From the NCBI RefSeq assembly GCF_900182545.1, contig NZ_FXTJ01000008.1, positions 1 through 64,000 of the forward strand: a stretch of 64,000 bases of DNA, read 5' to 3'. This document shows positions 20,288 to 33,908 of the stretch, piece by piece. The stretch comes from Geodermatophilus aquaeductus. Lineage in GTDB: Bacteria; Actinomycetota; Actinomycetes; Mycobacteriales; Geodermatophilaceae. A program made the position numbers and the translations under genes. The stretch's first letter is position 1. Every line of letters starts with the position of its first letter. The notes below the pieces were generated by a model that was not told where the DNA came from, searched no databases, and saw nothing but the letters and a program-made list of their open reading frames with translations.

Positions 20288-21465
20288 CGGACCGCCTCGG
20301 ACTCGGAGTCGGGCTCAGCGTCGGACGCGGACTCCGGCGCCGTCGGGTCGGGGGTGTCGTGCTCGCCGTGCTCGGCCACCTCGTCGGTGCCCTCGGAGTC
20401 CGGCGGCACCGTCGGGGCCTCGCCGTGCGGGCTGCCGGCGCCGACGTCGTCCGCGGCCCGCGCCGCACCCTTGGGCTCGGCCGGGTCGACCCAGACGTGC
20501 GCGCGCACCGGGGCACGGCCGACCAGGCCGCTGAGCCCGGTCGTGGCCTCCAGCGCCTCGGCGTAGGGCTCGTCGGGGTCCAGCCGGCGCAGCTCCTCGC
20601 CGAGCAGGTCGCCGAGCGGGCGGTCCGGCAGCGCCATGGTGGCGTCGGCCCGGTAGGGCTGGCTGATCACCGCGCCGCCACGGCGGTCGGCGTGCACCCG
20701 GACCTCCTCGTCCTGGTCCAGGGTCAGCAGCACCGAGTCGATGCCGGTGACGCCGGGGTGCCGGGTGGCCTGCACGACCTCGCTCGGGCTGCCGGTACGC
20801 GAGGCGATCCAGCCACTGAGCAGTTGCGCGGTGGCCGCGCCGGGGTCGCCCTCGATGCGCGCGCCGAGCACCCGGACGGCGTCGCCCCGGCGACCGGAGA
20901 CGGAGTCCAGCGCGGAGGTGAGCGTGGCCCGCCAGCCGGTGGCGCGGGTCCAGGCGAGGTCGGTGTCGCCAGGGGCGTAGTCCTGGGCACGGGTGCGCAG
21001 CGCGACCATCTGGTCGGCCGCGGAGGTGCTGTCGGTGATCCGCCGGTCGGCGATGACGGCCAGCGCGTCGGTGGTGAGCTGCCGCGGCGGCTCGGTGTGC
21101 CACCAGGTGACCACCGGGGCGTCGGCGGCCAGCAGAGGGAGGACGACCGACTCGGCGTGCAGCGCCAGCCGCCCGTACATGCGCATCATGACCGCCTCGC
21201 CGGGGCCGAGCCGCCCGCCGATGGACACCTCGGCGTCCAGCCGGGGCACCGGTGCCTCGATCTGCCGACGGACGACGACGAGGATCCGGCAGGGGTGCTG
21301 CTCGGCGGCGACCGTCGCCGCCTCCTCGGCCTCGGCGACCCGGCCCTCGTCGGCGACGACGACCAGGGTGAGCGCGACGCCGGAGAGCACCGCCCCGCCG
21401 GTGCGCCGCTGGGCGGCGAGCTCCTTGACCACCGCAGAACCGGTGGTGTCCCACAGCGTCGTCAC
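20284..21465 (-). CDS. opcA: glucose-6-phosphate dehydrogenase assembly protein OpcA
   Basis: OpcA is an allosteric partner that activates glucose-6-phosphate dehydrogenase in cyanobacteria and actinobacteria. The 393-residue protein has the family core (TLVVVADEGRVAEAEEAA, HPCRILVVV, VVLPLLAADAPVVTWW) over the first 300 residues. The last 80 residues are an acidic, low-complexity tail (many Glu/Asp/Ser/Pro) longer than in most homologues and probably disordered. It lies between zwf and pgl, 31 bp after zwf, and overlaps pgl by 4 bp, the usual actinobacterial arrangement. Confidence 0.92.
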   Translation of the reverse strand: MTTLWDTTGSAVVKELAAQRRTGGAVLSGVALTLVVVADEGRVAEAEEAATVAAEQHPCRILVVVRRQIEAPVPRLDAEVSIGGRLGPGEAVMMRMYGRLALHAESVVLPLLAADAPVVTWWHTEPPRQLTTDALAVIADRRITDSTSAADQMVALRTRAQDYAPGDTDLAWTRATGWRATLTSALDSVSGRRGDAVRVLGARIEGDPGAATAQLLSGWIASRTGSPSEVVQATRHPGVTGIDSVLLTLDQDEEVRVHADRRGGAVISQPYRADATMALPDRPLGDLLGEELRRLDPDEPYAEALEATTGLSGLVGRAPVRAHVWVDPAEPKGAARAADDVGAGSPHGEAPTVPPDSEGTDEVAEHGEHDTPDPTAPESASDAEPDSESEAVR

Positions 21466-21496
21466 GGGGTCTCCTCTGCTCGGGTGGGCCGGCCGT

Positions 21497-23014
21497 TCAC
21501 GGACGCCGCCACCGGCGCCCCTCGGCGGCCAGCATCTCGTCGGCGGCGCGCGGGCCCCACTCGCCGGCCCGGTACGGGTGCGGCGTGCTGCCGGACCAGA
21601 ACTCCTCCAGCGGGTCGATGACCGCCCAGGACGCCTCGACCTCGGCGTTGCGCGGGAACAGCGTCGCGTCGCCCAGGAGGACGTCGAGCAGCAGTCGCTC
21701 GTAGGCCTCGGGGCTGGCCTCGGTGAATTGCTCGCCGTAGAGGAAGTCCATGGACACGTCCCGGACCTCCATGACGCTGCCGGGCACCTTCGACCCGAAC
21801 TTGAGGGTGACCCCCTCGTCGGGCTGCACGCGCACGACCAGCTGGTTGTTGCCCAGCTCCTCGGTGTCGGTGTCGGCGAAGGGCAGGTGCGGCGCCCGCT
21901 TGAACACCAGCGCGATCTCGGTGACCCGGCGGGGCAGTCGCTTGCCGGTGCGCAGGTAGAACGGGACGCCGGCCCACCGCCGGGTCTCCACGCCGAGCCG
22001 GACGGCGGCGAAGGTCTCGGTGTCGGAGCCGGGGTCGACGCCCTCCTCCTGCCGGTAGCCCTTCGCGCGCTGGCCGGCCAGCCAGCCCTGCTCGTACTGC
22101 CCGCGGACGGCGAAGCGGCCCAGGTCCTCCGGCAGCGACACCGCGCGCAGCACCTTGAGCTTCTCGGTGCGGATCTCGTCGGCCGAGAACTCGACCGGCT
22201 CCTCCATCGCGGTGAGTGCCAGCAGCTGGAGCAGGTGGTTCTGCAGCACGTCGCGGGCCGCGCCGGTCTTCTCGTAGAAGCCCGCCCGCCCGCCGATGCC
22301 GACGTCCTCGGCCATGGTGATCTGCACCGAGTCGACGTGGTGGCCGTTCCACACCGGCTCGAACAGCTCGTTGGCGAACCGCAGCGCCATCAGGTTCTGG
22401 ACGGTCTCCTTGCCCAGGTAGTGGTCGATGCGGAAGACGTCCTCGGCGCTGAACACCGAGTCGACCAGCTCGTTGAGCTCCCGGCTGGAGGCCAGATCGG
22501 TGCCGAAGGGCTTCTCGACGACGACCCGCCGCCACCGGTCGGGCGTGCTCTCGGCCATGCCGGTGCGCTGCATCTGCTTGAGCACGACCGGGAACATCGC
22601 CGGCGGGATCGACAGGTAGAACGCCGCATTGCCGCCGATGCCGTGGCTGCTCTCGAGGTCCGACAGCGCGTTGGCGAGCTCGTCGAAGGCGTTGTCGTCG
22701 TCGAAGGAGCCCTGGACGAACCGGACGTTGCTCGCCAGCCGCTCCCACACCTCCTCCCGCCACGGGGTGCGGGCGGCGTTGCGGGCCGCGTCCCGGGCCA
22801 GCTCGGCGAAGTCCTGGTCACCCCAGTCCCGCCGGGCGAAGCCCAGCAGCGCGAAGTTGGTCGGCAACAGCCCCCGGTTGGCCAGGTCGTAGACCGCCGG
22901 GAGCAGCTTCTTGCGGGCCAGGTCGCCGGTGATGCCGAAGACGACCAGGGCGCACGGCTCCGGGACCCGCGGCAACCGCCGGTCCCGGGGGTCGCGCAGG
23001 GGATTGGGGATCAC
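21497..23014 (-). CDS. zwf: glucose-6-phosphate 1-dehydrogenase
   Basis: Oxidises glucose-6-phosphate to the lactone, producing NADPH. The 505-residue protein starts at GTG 23014 and has the nucleotide-binding motif VVFGITGDLARKKLLPAVYDL, the EKPFGTDL motif, and the diagnostic substrate motif RIDHYLGKE with catalytic His near residue 190. Later blocks (VFKRAPHLPF, SFRVQPDEG-like region, YERLLLDVLLGDATLF) are normal. opcA follows 31 bp downstream and tal lies 115 bp upstream in the same operon. Confidence 0.97.
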   Translation of the reverse strand: MIPNPLRDPRDRRLPRVPEPCALVVFGITGDLARKKLLPAVYDLANRGLLPTNFALLGFARRDWGDQDFAELARDAARNAARTPWREEVWERLASNVRFVQGSFDDDNAFDELANALSDLESSHGIGGNAAFYLSIPPAMFPVVLKQMQRTGMAESTPDRWRRVVVEKPFGTDLASSRELNELVDSVFSAEDVFRIDHYLGKETVQNLMALRFANELFEPVWNGHHVDSVQITMAEDVGIGGRAGFYEKTGAARDVLQNHLLQLLALTAMEEPVEFSADEIRTEKLKVLRAVSLPEDLGRFAVRGQYEQGWLAGQRAKGYRQEEGVDPGSDTETFAAVRLGVETRRWAGVPFYLRTGKRLPRRVTEIALVFKRAPHLPFADTDTEELGNNQLVVRVQPDEGVTLKFGSKVPGSVMEVRDVSMDFLYGEQFTEASPEAYERLLLDVLLGDATLFPRNAEVEASWAVIDPLEEFWSGSTPHPYRAGEWGPRAADEMLAAEGRRWRRP

Positions 23015-23129
23015 AGGCCCTCCTCGTGGGGCCGGAGAGCGGACGCTCAGCCGAGGGAGTCGGGCACCCGGCCGGTGCCGGCGGACCGGTCGGCCGGGTG
23101 CGGGTGGAGCAGCGGGGTGGACTCCGGCG

Positions 23130-24233
23130 TCAGGCCTTGTCCTGGAGTTCGCCCTTGACCGAGTCGGTCAGCTCGTCCCACGAGTCGACGAACTTCTTGA
23201 CGCCCTCGTCCTCGAGCACGCGGAAGACGTCGTCGAGGTCGACCCCGGCGTCGGCGATGGCCTTCATCGTGGCGGCGGCCTCGTCGTAGGTCTTCTGCAC
23301 CGGGGTGCCGGGGGTGCCGTGGTCGGCGTAGGCCTTCAGGGTCTTCTCCGGCATCGTGTTGACGGTGCCGGGGGCGATCAGCTCGCTGACGTAGAGGGTG
23401 TCGGGGTAGGACGGGTCCTTGACGCCGGTCGAGGCCCACAGCGGCCGCTGGGGGTGGGCGCCCTTGGCCTCGAGCGCCTTCCAGCGGTCGGAGGAGAAGA
23501 CCTCCTCGTAGGCCTGGTAGGCCAGCTGGGCGTTGGCCAGGGCGGCCTTGCCCTTGAGCTGGTCCGCGCCGACCTTCTCCAGCCGCTTGTCGATCTCGGT
23601 GTCCACGCGGGACACGAAGAACGAGGCGACCGAGGCGATCTGGGACAGGTCGGCGTCGGCGTCCTCGGCCACGCGCTGCTCCAGGCCGGAGAGGTAGGCG
23701 TCCATGACGGCGCGGTACCGCTCGAGGCTGAAGATCAGGGTGACGTTGACGCTGATCCCGCGGGCGATCGACGTCGTGATCGCCGGCAGGCCCGCCTCGG
23801 TGGCCGGGATCTTGATGAAGAGGTTCGGCCGGTCGACCAGCCACCACAGGTGGGCGGCCTCGGCGGCGGTCGCGTCGGTGTCGTGGGCCAGGCCCGGCGC
23901 CACCTCCAGCGACACGCGGCCGTCACCCGGCTGCCGCTCGGCGACCGGCGCGAGCAGGTCGCACGCGTCGCGCACGTCGGACGCGGTGATCGTCCGCAGC
24001 GCCTCCTCCACGCTCACCTTCCGCACCGCGAGGGCGTGCAGCTGGTCGTCGTAGGACTCCGACCCGCTGATCGCCGCGGCGAAGATCGTCGGGTTGGTGG
24101 TGACGCCGACGACCGAGTACTCGTCGACCAGCGACTGCAGGTTGCCGCTGCGGATGCGGTCGCGCGACAGGTCGTCGAGCCAGACGGCGACGCCCGCTCG
24201 CGACAGCTCGGCCAGCTTCTCGTTCTGTGCCAT
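23130..24233 (-). CDS. tal: transaldolase
   Basis: Transfers dihydroxyacetone units in the non-oxidative pentose phosphate pathway. The 367-residue length fits the long actinobacterial type. The Schiff-base Lys is in LFIKIPAT near residue 145, with the N-terminal signature [16 protein letters not shown] and the loop [18 protein letters not shown] 24233 is preceded by GGAAGG at 7 nt. It sits 33 bp after tkt, so the two are co-transcribed with zwf-opcA-pgl. Confidence 0.96.
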   Translation of the reverse strand: MAQNEKLAELSRAGVAVWLDDLSRDRIRSGNLQSLVDEYSVVGVTTNPTIFAAAISGSESYDDQLHALAVRKVSVEEALRTITASDVRDACDLLAPVAERQPGDGRVSLEVAPGLAHDTDATAAEAAHLWWLVDRPNLFIKIPATEAGLPAITTSIARGISVNVTLIFSLERYRAVMDAYLSGLEQRVAEDADADLSQIASVASFFVSRVDTEIDKRLEKVGADQLKGKAALANAQLAYQAYEEVFSSDRWKALEAKGAHPQRPLWASTGVKDPSYPDTLYVSELIAPGTVNTMPEKTLKAYADHGTPGTPVQKTYDEAAATMKAIADAGVDLDDVFRVLEDEGVKKFVDSWDELTDSVKGELQDKA

Positions 24234-24266
24234 GGTTCTGCCTTCCGTTCGGACTGGGCCGGGGCC

Positions 24267-26492
<2,226 letters not shown>

Positions 26493-26836
26493 GTCGGGCG
26501 GAACTCCTCGAGGTCGGCCGTGCGCGGCGCCGTCCGGGGGACCGGTGTCCCGTGCTCCCGGGCGGACGGGGGAGGTGCGGTGCGGTGGTGCGGCGGCGCA
26601 GTGGGTGCGGCTGCGTCCGGAGTCCCCATCGACCCGTGACCTCCGTCGTCGGCGACGGCCCTACCCGCAGTTCCCGCGGCGTCAACGTGATCAGACCCTA
26701 GTCATCCGGAGCGGTCGCCCGCGTGGCCGCGGGCTACAGTGGGGCCGTTGCATCCCCGGTTCGAAGGGACCCCCGTGCTGTCTCCGTGCCCGGTGGCTCC
26801 CTGCCGCGCGTGGACGCCCGCAGCCGAGGCGCTCCG
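26493..26836. other. divergent tkt/ctaB intergenic region
   Basis: This 344-bp stretch has no convincing gene. It holds the candidate tkt promoter on the minus strand and, at 26735-26740, a TACAGT hexamer that may be the ctaB -10. ctaB would then have a leader of about 90 nt unless translation begins further upstream. Apart from these, no structured element was recognised. Confidence 0.5.
26658..26685 (-). promoter_or_regulatory. candidate promoter of the pentose phosphate operon
   Basis: On the minus strand TTGACG (26685-26680) and TAGGGC (26663-26658) are separated by 16 bp. The -35 is good, while the -10 lacks the final T. It would leave a leader of about 160 nt before tkt. Confidence 0.35.
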
Positions 26837-27751
26837 GTGACGGCGCTCACCGAGCGGCCGGCCGTCTCCGCCCGCCGGCTGTCCGGCGTGGTGGGCGCCT
26901 ACGTCGCGCTGACCAAGCCGAAGCTGGTCGAGCTGCTGCTGGTGACGACGCTGCCGGCGATGATGATGGCCGCCGACGGGTGGCCCTCCTGGCAGCTCGT
27001 GGGCGCCACGATGGTCGGCGGGATGTTCGCCGCCGGTGCGGCCAACACCTTCAACTGCTGGTACGACCGGGACATCGACCGGCTGATGTCGCGCACGCGC
27101 AACCGGCCGATCCCCGCCGGGGTGGTGTCCCCGCGGGCGGCGCTGGTCTTCGGGCTGGTCCTCACCGCGGCGTCGCTGGCGCTGCTGTGGGTGGCCACCA
27201 CGCCGCTCGCCACGGCGCTGGCCGCGGTCGCGATCATCGCCTACTCCGTCGTCTACACGATGGTGCTCAAGCGGCGGACCCGGCACAACACGGTCTTCGG
27301 GGCGTTCCCCGGTGCGGCGCCGGTACTCATCGGGTGGGCGGCGGTGACCGGCTCGCTGGACTGGCCGGCACTGGCCTTCTTCGCCGTCGTCTTCTGCTGG
27401 CAGATGCCGCACTTCTGGGCGCTGGCCAGCCGCTACCGCGAGGACTACGCCCGCGCCGGCGTCCCCATGCTGTCCGTGGTGGCCGGCCCGGAGAGCGTCG
27501 GCCGGCAGTCCGTCGCGTGGGCGTGGGCCACGCTGGGGGCCACGCTGCTCATGGGGTCGGTCACCTCCGTCCTGAACTGGGCCTTCGCCATCGGCGGCGG
27601 GCTCCTCGGCGCCTGGTACGTGGCCGAGTCCCACCAGTGGCTGGCCCGCATCCGCAACGGCGTGCCCGACCGGCCCATGAAGCTCTTCTCGGTGTCGATC
27701 ACGCACATGACGCTGCTGTCGATCGCCATCGCCATCGACGTCCTGGTCTGA
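26837..27751 (+). CDS. ctaB: protoheme IX farnesyltransferase (heme O synthase)
   Basis: CtaB attaches a farnesyl group to heme B, making heme O for the aa3 oxidase. It is a UbiA-family membrane protein of about nine helices; the first Asp-rich motif is NTFNCWYDRDIDRLMSRT (about residue 70) and the second region is YREDYARAGVPML (about 200). GTG 26837 gives 304 residues, beginning just before the conserved YVALTKPKLVELLLVTT; an upstream in-frame start would add up to 38 poorly conserved residues. A terminator follows. Placement beside tkt is conserved in Actinobacteria. Confidence 0.94.
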   Translation: MTALTERPAVSARRLSGVVGAYVALTKPKLVELLLVTTLPAMMMAADGWPSWQLVGATMVGGMFAAGAANTFNCWYDRDIDRLMSRTRNRPIPAGVVSPRAALVFGLVLTAASLALLWVATTPLATALAAVAIIAYSVVYTMVLKRRTRHNTVFGAFPGAAPVLIGWAAVTGSLDWPALAFFAVVFCWQMPHFWALASRYREDYARAGVPMLSVVAGPESVGRQSVAWAWATLGATLLMGSVTSVLNWAFAIGGGLLGAWYVAESHQWLARIRNGVPDRPMKLFSVSITHMTLLSIAIAIDVLV

Positions 27752-27767
27752 CCCTCCCGCTCCGCCG

Positions 27768-27797
27768 CGAGCCCGGACCCTCGTGGGTCCGGGCTCG
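27768..27797 (+). terminator. terminator after ctaB
   Basis: Perfect 13-base arms CGAGCCCGGACCC / GGGTCCGGGCTCG with a TCGT loop, 16 bp after the ctaB stop. Confidence 0.75.
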
Positions 27798-27882
27798 CCG
27801 GCTTCTCCGGGGTACGGGCGCGTGCCGGGTGTCGACCTGTGGTCGTCTCGGGGCCCGGTGAGGGCGGCGCAGGTCGACGAGG

Positions 27883-27956
27883 TGCGCCGAGATGCGGCTG
27901 GACGTCGTTCCAGCCGCGGGGATGACCGCACCGGCGCGCATCTCGATGCGCCGAGA
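27883..27956. repeat. structured intergenic element (nested inverted plus direct repeats)
   Basis: A hairpin GGCTGGA-N6-TCCAGCC (27897-27916) is nested between CGAGATGCG (27889-27897) and its complement CGCATCTCG (27937-27945). A 10-bp direct repeat TGCGCCGAGA marks both edges (27883-27892 and 27947-27956). The surrounding 27798-28182 has no credible gene. Confidence 0.45.
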
Positions 27957-28182
27957 GGGACGGCTGCGGGGCGCCCCGGCGTCAGCGGGCGGCGGGCGTC
28001 TGTGCGCAGGTCCACCGTGACGGCCGGTGGCGCCGTGCCGGGATCCCTGGACGCGGCACGGAGAGGGACCCTGACCGGTCCGGCGGGGGAGTAGACCGGC
28101 CGTCCGGTCCGTGGCGGCCGGGCGGCGCCCTGCCGTCCCGGACGCGAGCGGCGGGGGACCGCGTCGAGGGAGGGGGAGGACC

Positions 28183-29184
28183 ATGGGGACCACCGCACGG
28201 ACGTCCTGCGCCGTCACCGCCGCACTGCTGCTCGCGCTGGCCACACCCGGCGCCGCCGGTGCTGCGCCACCGGCCGCCGGAGCTGAGCCGGAGCTCCTGG
28301 TCAAGGGGCTGGACGGCGGTTCGGGCAGCACGGTGGGGCCCGACGGTGCGCTGTACGTGCCCGAACCCGTCTCGGGTGAGGTCTCCCGGATCGACCCGAG
28401 GACCGGAGCGACGACGGTCGTCGCCTCGTGCCTGCCTCCGCAGGTGCTGGTGGGAGAGGCCGGCGGCGCCATGGACGTCGCCTTCCTCGGCTCGACGATG
28501 TACGCCCTCACCTCGTTGGTCAGCGCGGACGTCGGTGGCAGCGCCGTCACCGGCATCTTCCGTGTCGAGGACGACACCTGCGAGGTCGTCGCAGACATCG
28601 GCGCGTGGACGCTCGAGAACCCGCCGCCCCCGGACTTCGACTTCGTCGTGCCCACCGGTGTGCCGTACGCGATGGAGGCGTATCGGGGCGGGTTCCTCGT
28701 CACCGACGGGCACGCCAACCGTGTGCTGCAGGTCAGCCTGGACGGCCGGGTCCGCACGGTGCTGCAGTTCGGCAACGTCGTCCCGCTCGGGCTCGAGCTG
28801 GTGGGCCGCACGGTGTACCTCGCGCTGGCCGGCCCCGTCCCCCACCTGCCGGAGGACGGCCGGGTGCTGTCGTTCCGCGTGCGGTCGGCCGATCCCGAGC
28901 TCGTCGCCTCGGGCGGACGGTTGCTGGTCGACGTGGAGGTCGGCCGGCGCGCGCTGTACGCGCTCGCCCAGGGTGACTTCCCCGAGGGTGCACCGGAGGG
29001 GTCACCGGCCCTGCCGGACACCGGTCAGCTGCTGGTGGCGGACCGGGACGGCGGCTTCGACGTGGTCGCCGACGAACTGGACCGCCCGACGTCGATGGAG
29101 CTCGTCGACGGGAGCGCCTACGTGGTCACCTACGACGGCGAGGTCTGGCGGATCAGGGACCTGCCCGGCGGCCGGCACCGCTGA
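28183..29184 (+). CDS. secreted ScyD/ScyE-family beta-propeller protein
   Basis: A 333-residue exported protein. The first 27 residues are a Sec signal peptide (RTSCAVTAALLLALATPGAAGA, cleavage near AGA-AP). The remainder is a run of NHL-like propeller blades such as GSTVGPDGALYVPEPVSGEVSRIDP and GTGTAT-type turns, and resembles the ScyD/ScyE family named after the cyanobacterial scytonemin cluster. Two Cys (ASCLPP, DDTCEV) may form a disulfide. ATG 28183 follows AGGGGGAGGA. No scytonemin genes are nearby, so the biological role is unknown. It separates ctaB from the convergent ctaA. Confidence 0.75.
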   Translation: MGTTARTSCAVTAALLLALATPGAAGAAPPAAGAEPELLVKGLDGGSGSTVGPDGALYVPEPVSGEVSRIDPRTGATTVVASCLPPQVLVGEAGGAMDVAFLGSTMYALTSLVSADVGGSAVTGIFRVEDDTCEVVADIGAWTLENPPPPDFDFVVPTGVPYAMEAYRGGFLVTDGHANRVLQVSLDGRVRTVLQFGNVVPLGLELVGRTVYLALAGPVPHLPEDGRVLSFRVRSADPELVASGGRLLVDVEVGRRALYALAQGDFPEGAPEGSPALPDTGQLLVADRDGGFDVVADELDRPTSMELVDGSAYVVTYDGEVWRIRDLPGGRHR

Positions 29185-29285
29185 CCCGGCCGGGCGCCGC
29201 CGGTCGGACCTGGCGGCGGGCTGGGAGCAGGTGGCTGCGTGCCGCGGAGGGCCGGGTCGGGCCACACGGCGGCCGGCGCCGCGGG

Positions 29286-30227
29286 TCAGCGGGTGGCGGG
29301 GACCGAGGTGGCGGGGGCGTCGAGGGGCTGCTCCGTGGCGGGACCGCGGACCGACCACACCAGCCGCGCGGTGGCCACGGTGATGAGCACCGCGCCGAGC
29401 ATGTGCAGCAGCACCAGCACGACCGGCAGGTGCGTGAAGTACTGCACGAAGCCGATCACGCCCTGCAGCAGCTGGACGACGAGCAGGTCGCGGGCGGCCC
29501 GGCGCACCCGGCCGGGGGCGTCGGTGGCGTAGAGCGCCACGAGCAGCGCGACGGTCAGCCCGACGAGCAGGAAGACGACGTCGGCGTGCAGCTGGCTGAC
29601 CGTCTCGGGGTCGAAGCCCATGCGGCCGCCGGAGGGCTGCCCGCTCTCGTCGAGGTCGCCGCTGTGCGGTCCGCTGCCGGTGACGATCGTGCCGAGGACG
29701 AGCACCACCGCGGTCACCGCGGCGATCCCGCCGGTCAGCAGCGCGAGCGGGCGGCGCACCAGCGGCTGGCCGACGCCGGGCTCGCGCGAGCGCAGCCACA
29801 GCACGGTGGAGACGGCGACCAGGACGGTCGAGACGAGGAAGTGGACGGCGACGGTCCACGGGTTCAGCCCGGTGAGCACGGTGACGCCGCCGATCGCGGC
29901 CTGCACCGGCACGCCGAGGAACGTCAGCACCGCCAGGGGCCGCAGGTCGCGCCGCGCCGATCGCCAGACCGCCACGAGGACGGCGATGGCCACCGCGGTG
30001 AGCACGAAGGTGAGCAGCCGGTTGCCGAACTCGATGAGGCCGTGGCCGGCCATCTCCGGCGTCGTCACGAAGCTGTCCTCGGTGCACCGCGGCCAGGTGG
30101 GGCAGCCCAGGCCCGATCCGGTCAGCCGGACGACGCCGCCGGTGACCACGATCGCGCCGTTGGCGACGACGTTGGCCAGCGCCAGGCGCGTGATGACGGC
30201 GGGGGAGAACACGGGCAGGACCGGCAC
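29286..30227 (-). CDS. ctaA: heme A synthase (CtaA/COX15 family)
   Basis: CtaA oxidises the heme O methyl group to give heme A for cytochrome aa3 oxidase. The 313-residue protein has about eight helices; the extracellular Cys pair GLGCPTWPRC (about 40-49) and His ligands in GLIEFGNRLL, AVHFLVSTVL, QLHADVVFLL and LLHMLGAVL are present. The four His and the helix-bundle duplication match the family. GTG 30227 lies 6 nt after a TAGCAT hexamer, so the mRNA is probably leaderless. It converges on the ScyD-like gene. Confidence 0.94.
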   Translation of the reverse strand: MPVLPVFSPAVITRLALANVVANGAIVVTGGVVRLTGSGLGCPTWPRCTEDSFVTTPEMAGHGLIEFGNRLLTFVLTAVAIAVLVAVWRSARRDLRPLAVLTFLGVPVQAAIGGVTVLTGLNPWTVAVHFLVSTVLVAVSTVLWLRSREPGVGQPLVRRPLALLTGGIAAVTAVVLVLGTIVTGSGPHSGDLDESGQPSGGRMGFDPETVSQLHADVVFLLVGLTVALLVALYATDAPGRVRRAARDLLVVQLLQGVIGFVQYFTHLPVVLVLLHMLGAVLITVATARLVWSVRGPATEQPLDAPATSVPATR

Positions 30228-30233
30228 GTCCCG

Positions 30234-30239
30234 ATGCTA
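30234..30239 (-). promoter_or_regulatory. -10 element TAGCAT for ctaA, leaderless
   Basis: On the minus strand TAGCAT is followed by six bases and then the ctaA GTG, with no Shine-Dalgarno sequence. Confidence 0.45.
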
Positions 30240-30262
30240 GCCGCGGCGGGGGCCCTCCCCGG

Positions 30263-30278
30263 TTCGCTCAGGGCGGAT
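30263..30278 (+). promoter_or_regulatory. ClgR-like activator box upstream of the ClpC-type gene
   Basis: TTCGCTCAGGGCGGAT matches the core of the corynebacterial ClgR consensus WCGCYNANRGCG at every fixed position. It lies 166 bp before the Clp ATPase gene. ClgR activates clpP1P2, clpC and clpB genes in several actinobacteria. Confidence 0.5.
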
Positions 30279-30443
30279 CACAGCGCGGAAGGAGCCGCCC
30301 CCGGGACGCGCTGTAGGGACCGCAGGCGGCCGACGCGCCGACCTGGTGTCGGGGAGGACTCCCGGGTACCGGAGCACCAGCGGGTGCCCTCCGGGAGACG
30401 ACCGGAGCCCACCCGACGCACCCGACTTCCCTGGACGTGAGGA

Positions 30444-32978
<2,535 letters not shown>

Positions 32979-32996
32979 CCTCTCCCCGTGATCCCC

Positions 32997-33037
32997 GTCA
33001 CCCGGCCCCTGACCTGCGCGGTCAGGGGCCGGGTGAC
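32997..33037 (+). terminator. terminator after the Clp ATPase gene
   Basis: Perfect 18-base arms starting GTCACCCGGCCCCTGACC with a TGCGC loop, 18 bp after the stop. Confidence 0.8.
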
Positions 33038-33052
33038 TTAGGGCGACCTTGC

Positions 33053-33089
33053 TTGCAGGCCTCCCGAAATAGGTCACAATCGTGTTGTG
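33053..33089 (+). promoter_or_regulatory. sufR promoter with candidate SufR operator
   Basis: TTGCAG (33053-33058) and CACAAT (33075-33080) are 16 bp apart, and the sufR GTG follows the -10 by 6 nt, so the mRNA is probably leaderless. A perfect inverted repeat CACAA-N5-TTGTG (33075-33089) covers the -10 and start codon, a natural autorepression site. Confidence 0.5.
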
Positions 33090-33908
33090 GAAAGCAGCGC
33101 GGGACAGGCGGGGACGGTGCGGGCCGACGACGTCCGCACCCGTGACCGCGTGACCGCGCTGCTGCTCGAGCACGGCCCGCAGACCGCCAGCGAGCTCGCC
33201 GGCCGGCTGGGCGTCAGCCCCGCCGCCGTCCGCCGCCACCTCGACGCCCTCGAGGCGCAGGGGCGGGTGGAGGAGCGCACCACCGCGGGCGCGCAGCGGG
33301 GGAGGGGCCGGCCCGCCCGGCACTTCCACCTCACCGACGCCGGCCGCTCCGGCTTCGCCCACGCCTACGACGACCTGGCGCTCACCGCGCTGCGCTATGT
33401 CGCGGCCTCCGGCGGTCCCGACGCCGTGCGCGCCGTCGCCCGGGCGCAGCTGGCCGGCCTCGAGCGGCGGGCGTCGGACGCGGTCGCCCGCACCAGCGGC
33501 GCCCCCGTCGAGCGGGCCCGGGCACTGGCCGAGGCGCTCACGGCCGAGGGCTACGCTGCCTCGGCCTCCGCGATCGCCAGCGGCGGGCAGCTCTGCCAGC
33601 ACCACTGCCCCGTCGCGCACGTGGCGGCGGAGTTCCCGCAGCTGTGCGAGGCCGAGACGGCGGTGATCGGCCGGCTGGTGGGTACCCACGTCCAGCGGCT
33701 GGCGACGATCGCCCACGGCGACGGCGTCTGCACCACCCACATCCCGGGGCCGGCGCAGGCCGCCGACCGCGTCCGGGACCACATGCGCGCGGGGAACAGA
33801 ACACCCTCCGCAGGCCCTGTACCAGGTGAGCGAGCAGCGCGGGTCCCGCGCACCGCACCGTCCACCAGCACCACCCCCACGAACGACCGGGAGAGGACGC
33901 CCGCATGA
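33087..33908 (+). CDS. sufR: iron-sulfur-sensing repressor SufR (ArsR/DeoR-type HTH)
   Basis: A 273-residue regulator at the head of the suf operon. Residues 15-80 form a winged helix ([27 protein letters not shown]). The C-terminal sensor region carries C170-x3-C174-x12-C187 (CQHHC...QLC), the Fe-S ligand set of SufR proteins. Loss of the cluster releases repression of suf genes in other bacteria. The last 45 residues are Pro/Thr/Arg rich and not conserved. GTG 33087 matches the family N-terminus, and its stop overlaps sufB by 4 bp. A candidate operator covers its promoter. Confidence 0.9.
   Translation: MESSAGQAGTVRADDVRTRDRVTALLLEHGPQTASELAGRLGVSPAAVRRHLDALEAQGRVEERTTAGAQRGRGRPARHFHLTDAGRSGFAHAYDDLALTALRYVAASGGPDAVRAVARAQLAGLERRASDAVARTSGAPVERARALAEALTAEGYAASASAIASGGQLCQHHCPVAHVAAEFPQLCEAETAVIGRLVGTHVQRLATIAHGDGVCTTHIPGPAQAADRVRDHMRAGNRTPSAGPVPGERAARVPRTAPSTSTTPTNDRERTPA

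Noticed and set aside
27783-28094. possible 103-residue gene after ctaB
   Set aside because: It begins inside the ctaB terminator, crosses a structured repeat and encodes a Gly/Arg-rich sequence without family resemblance.
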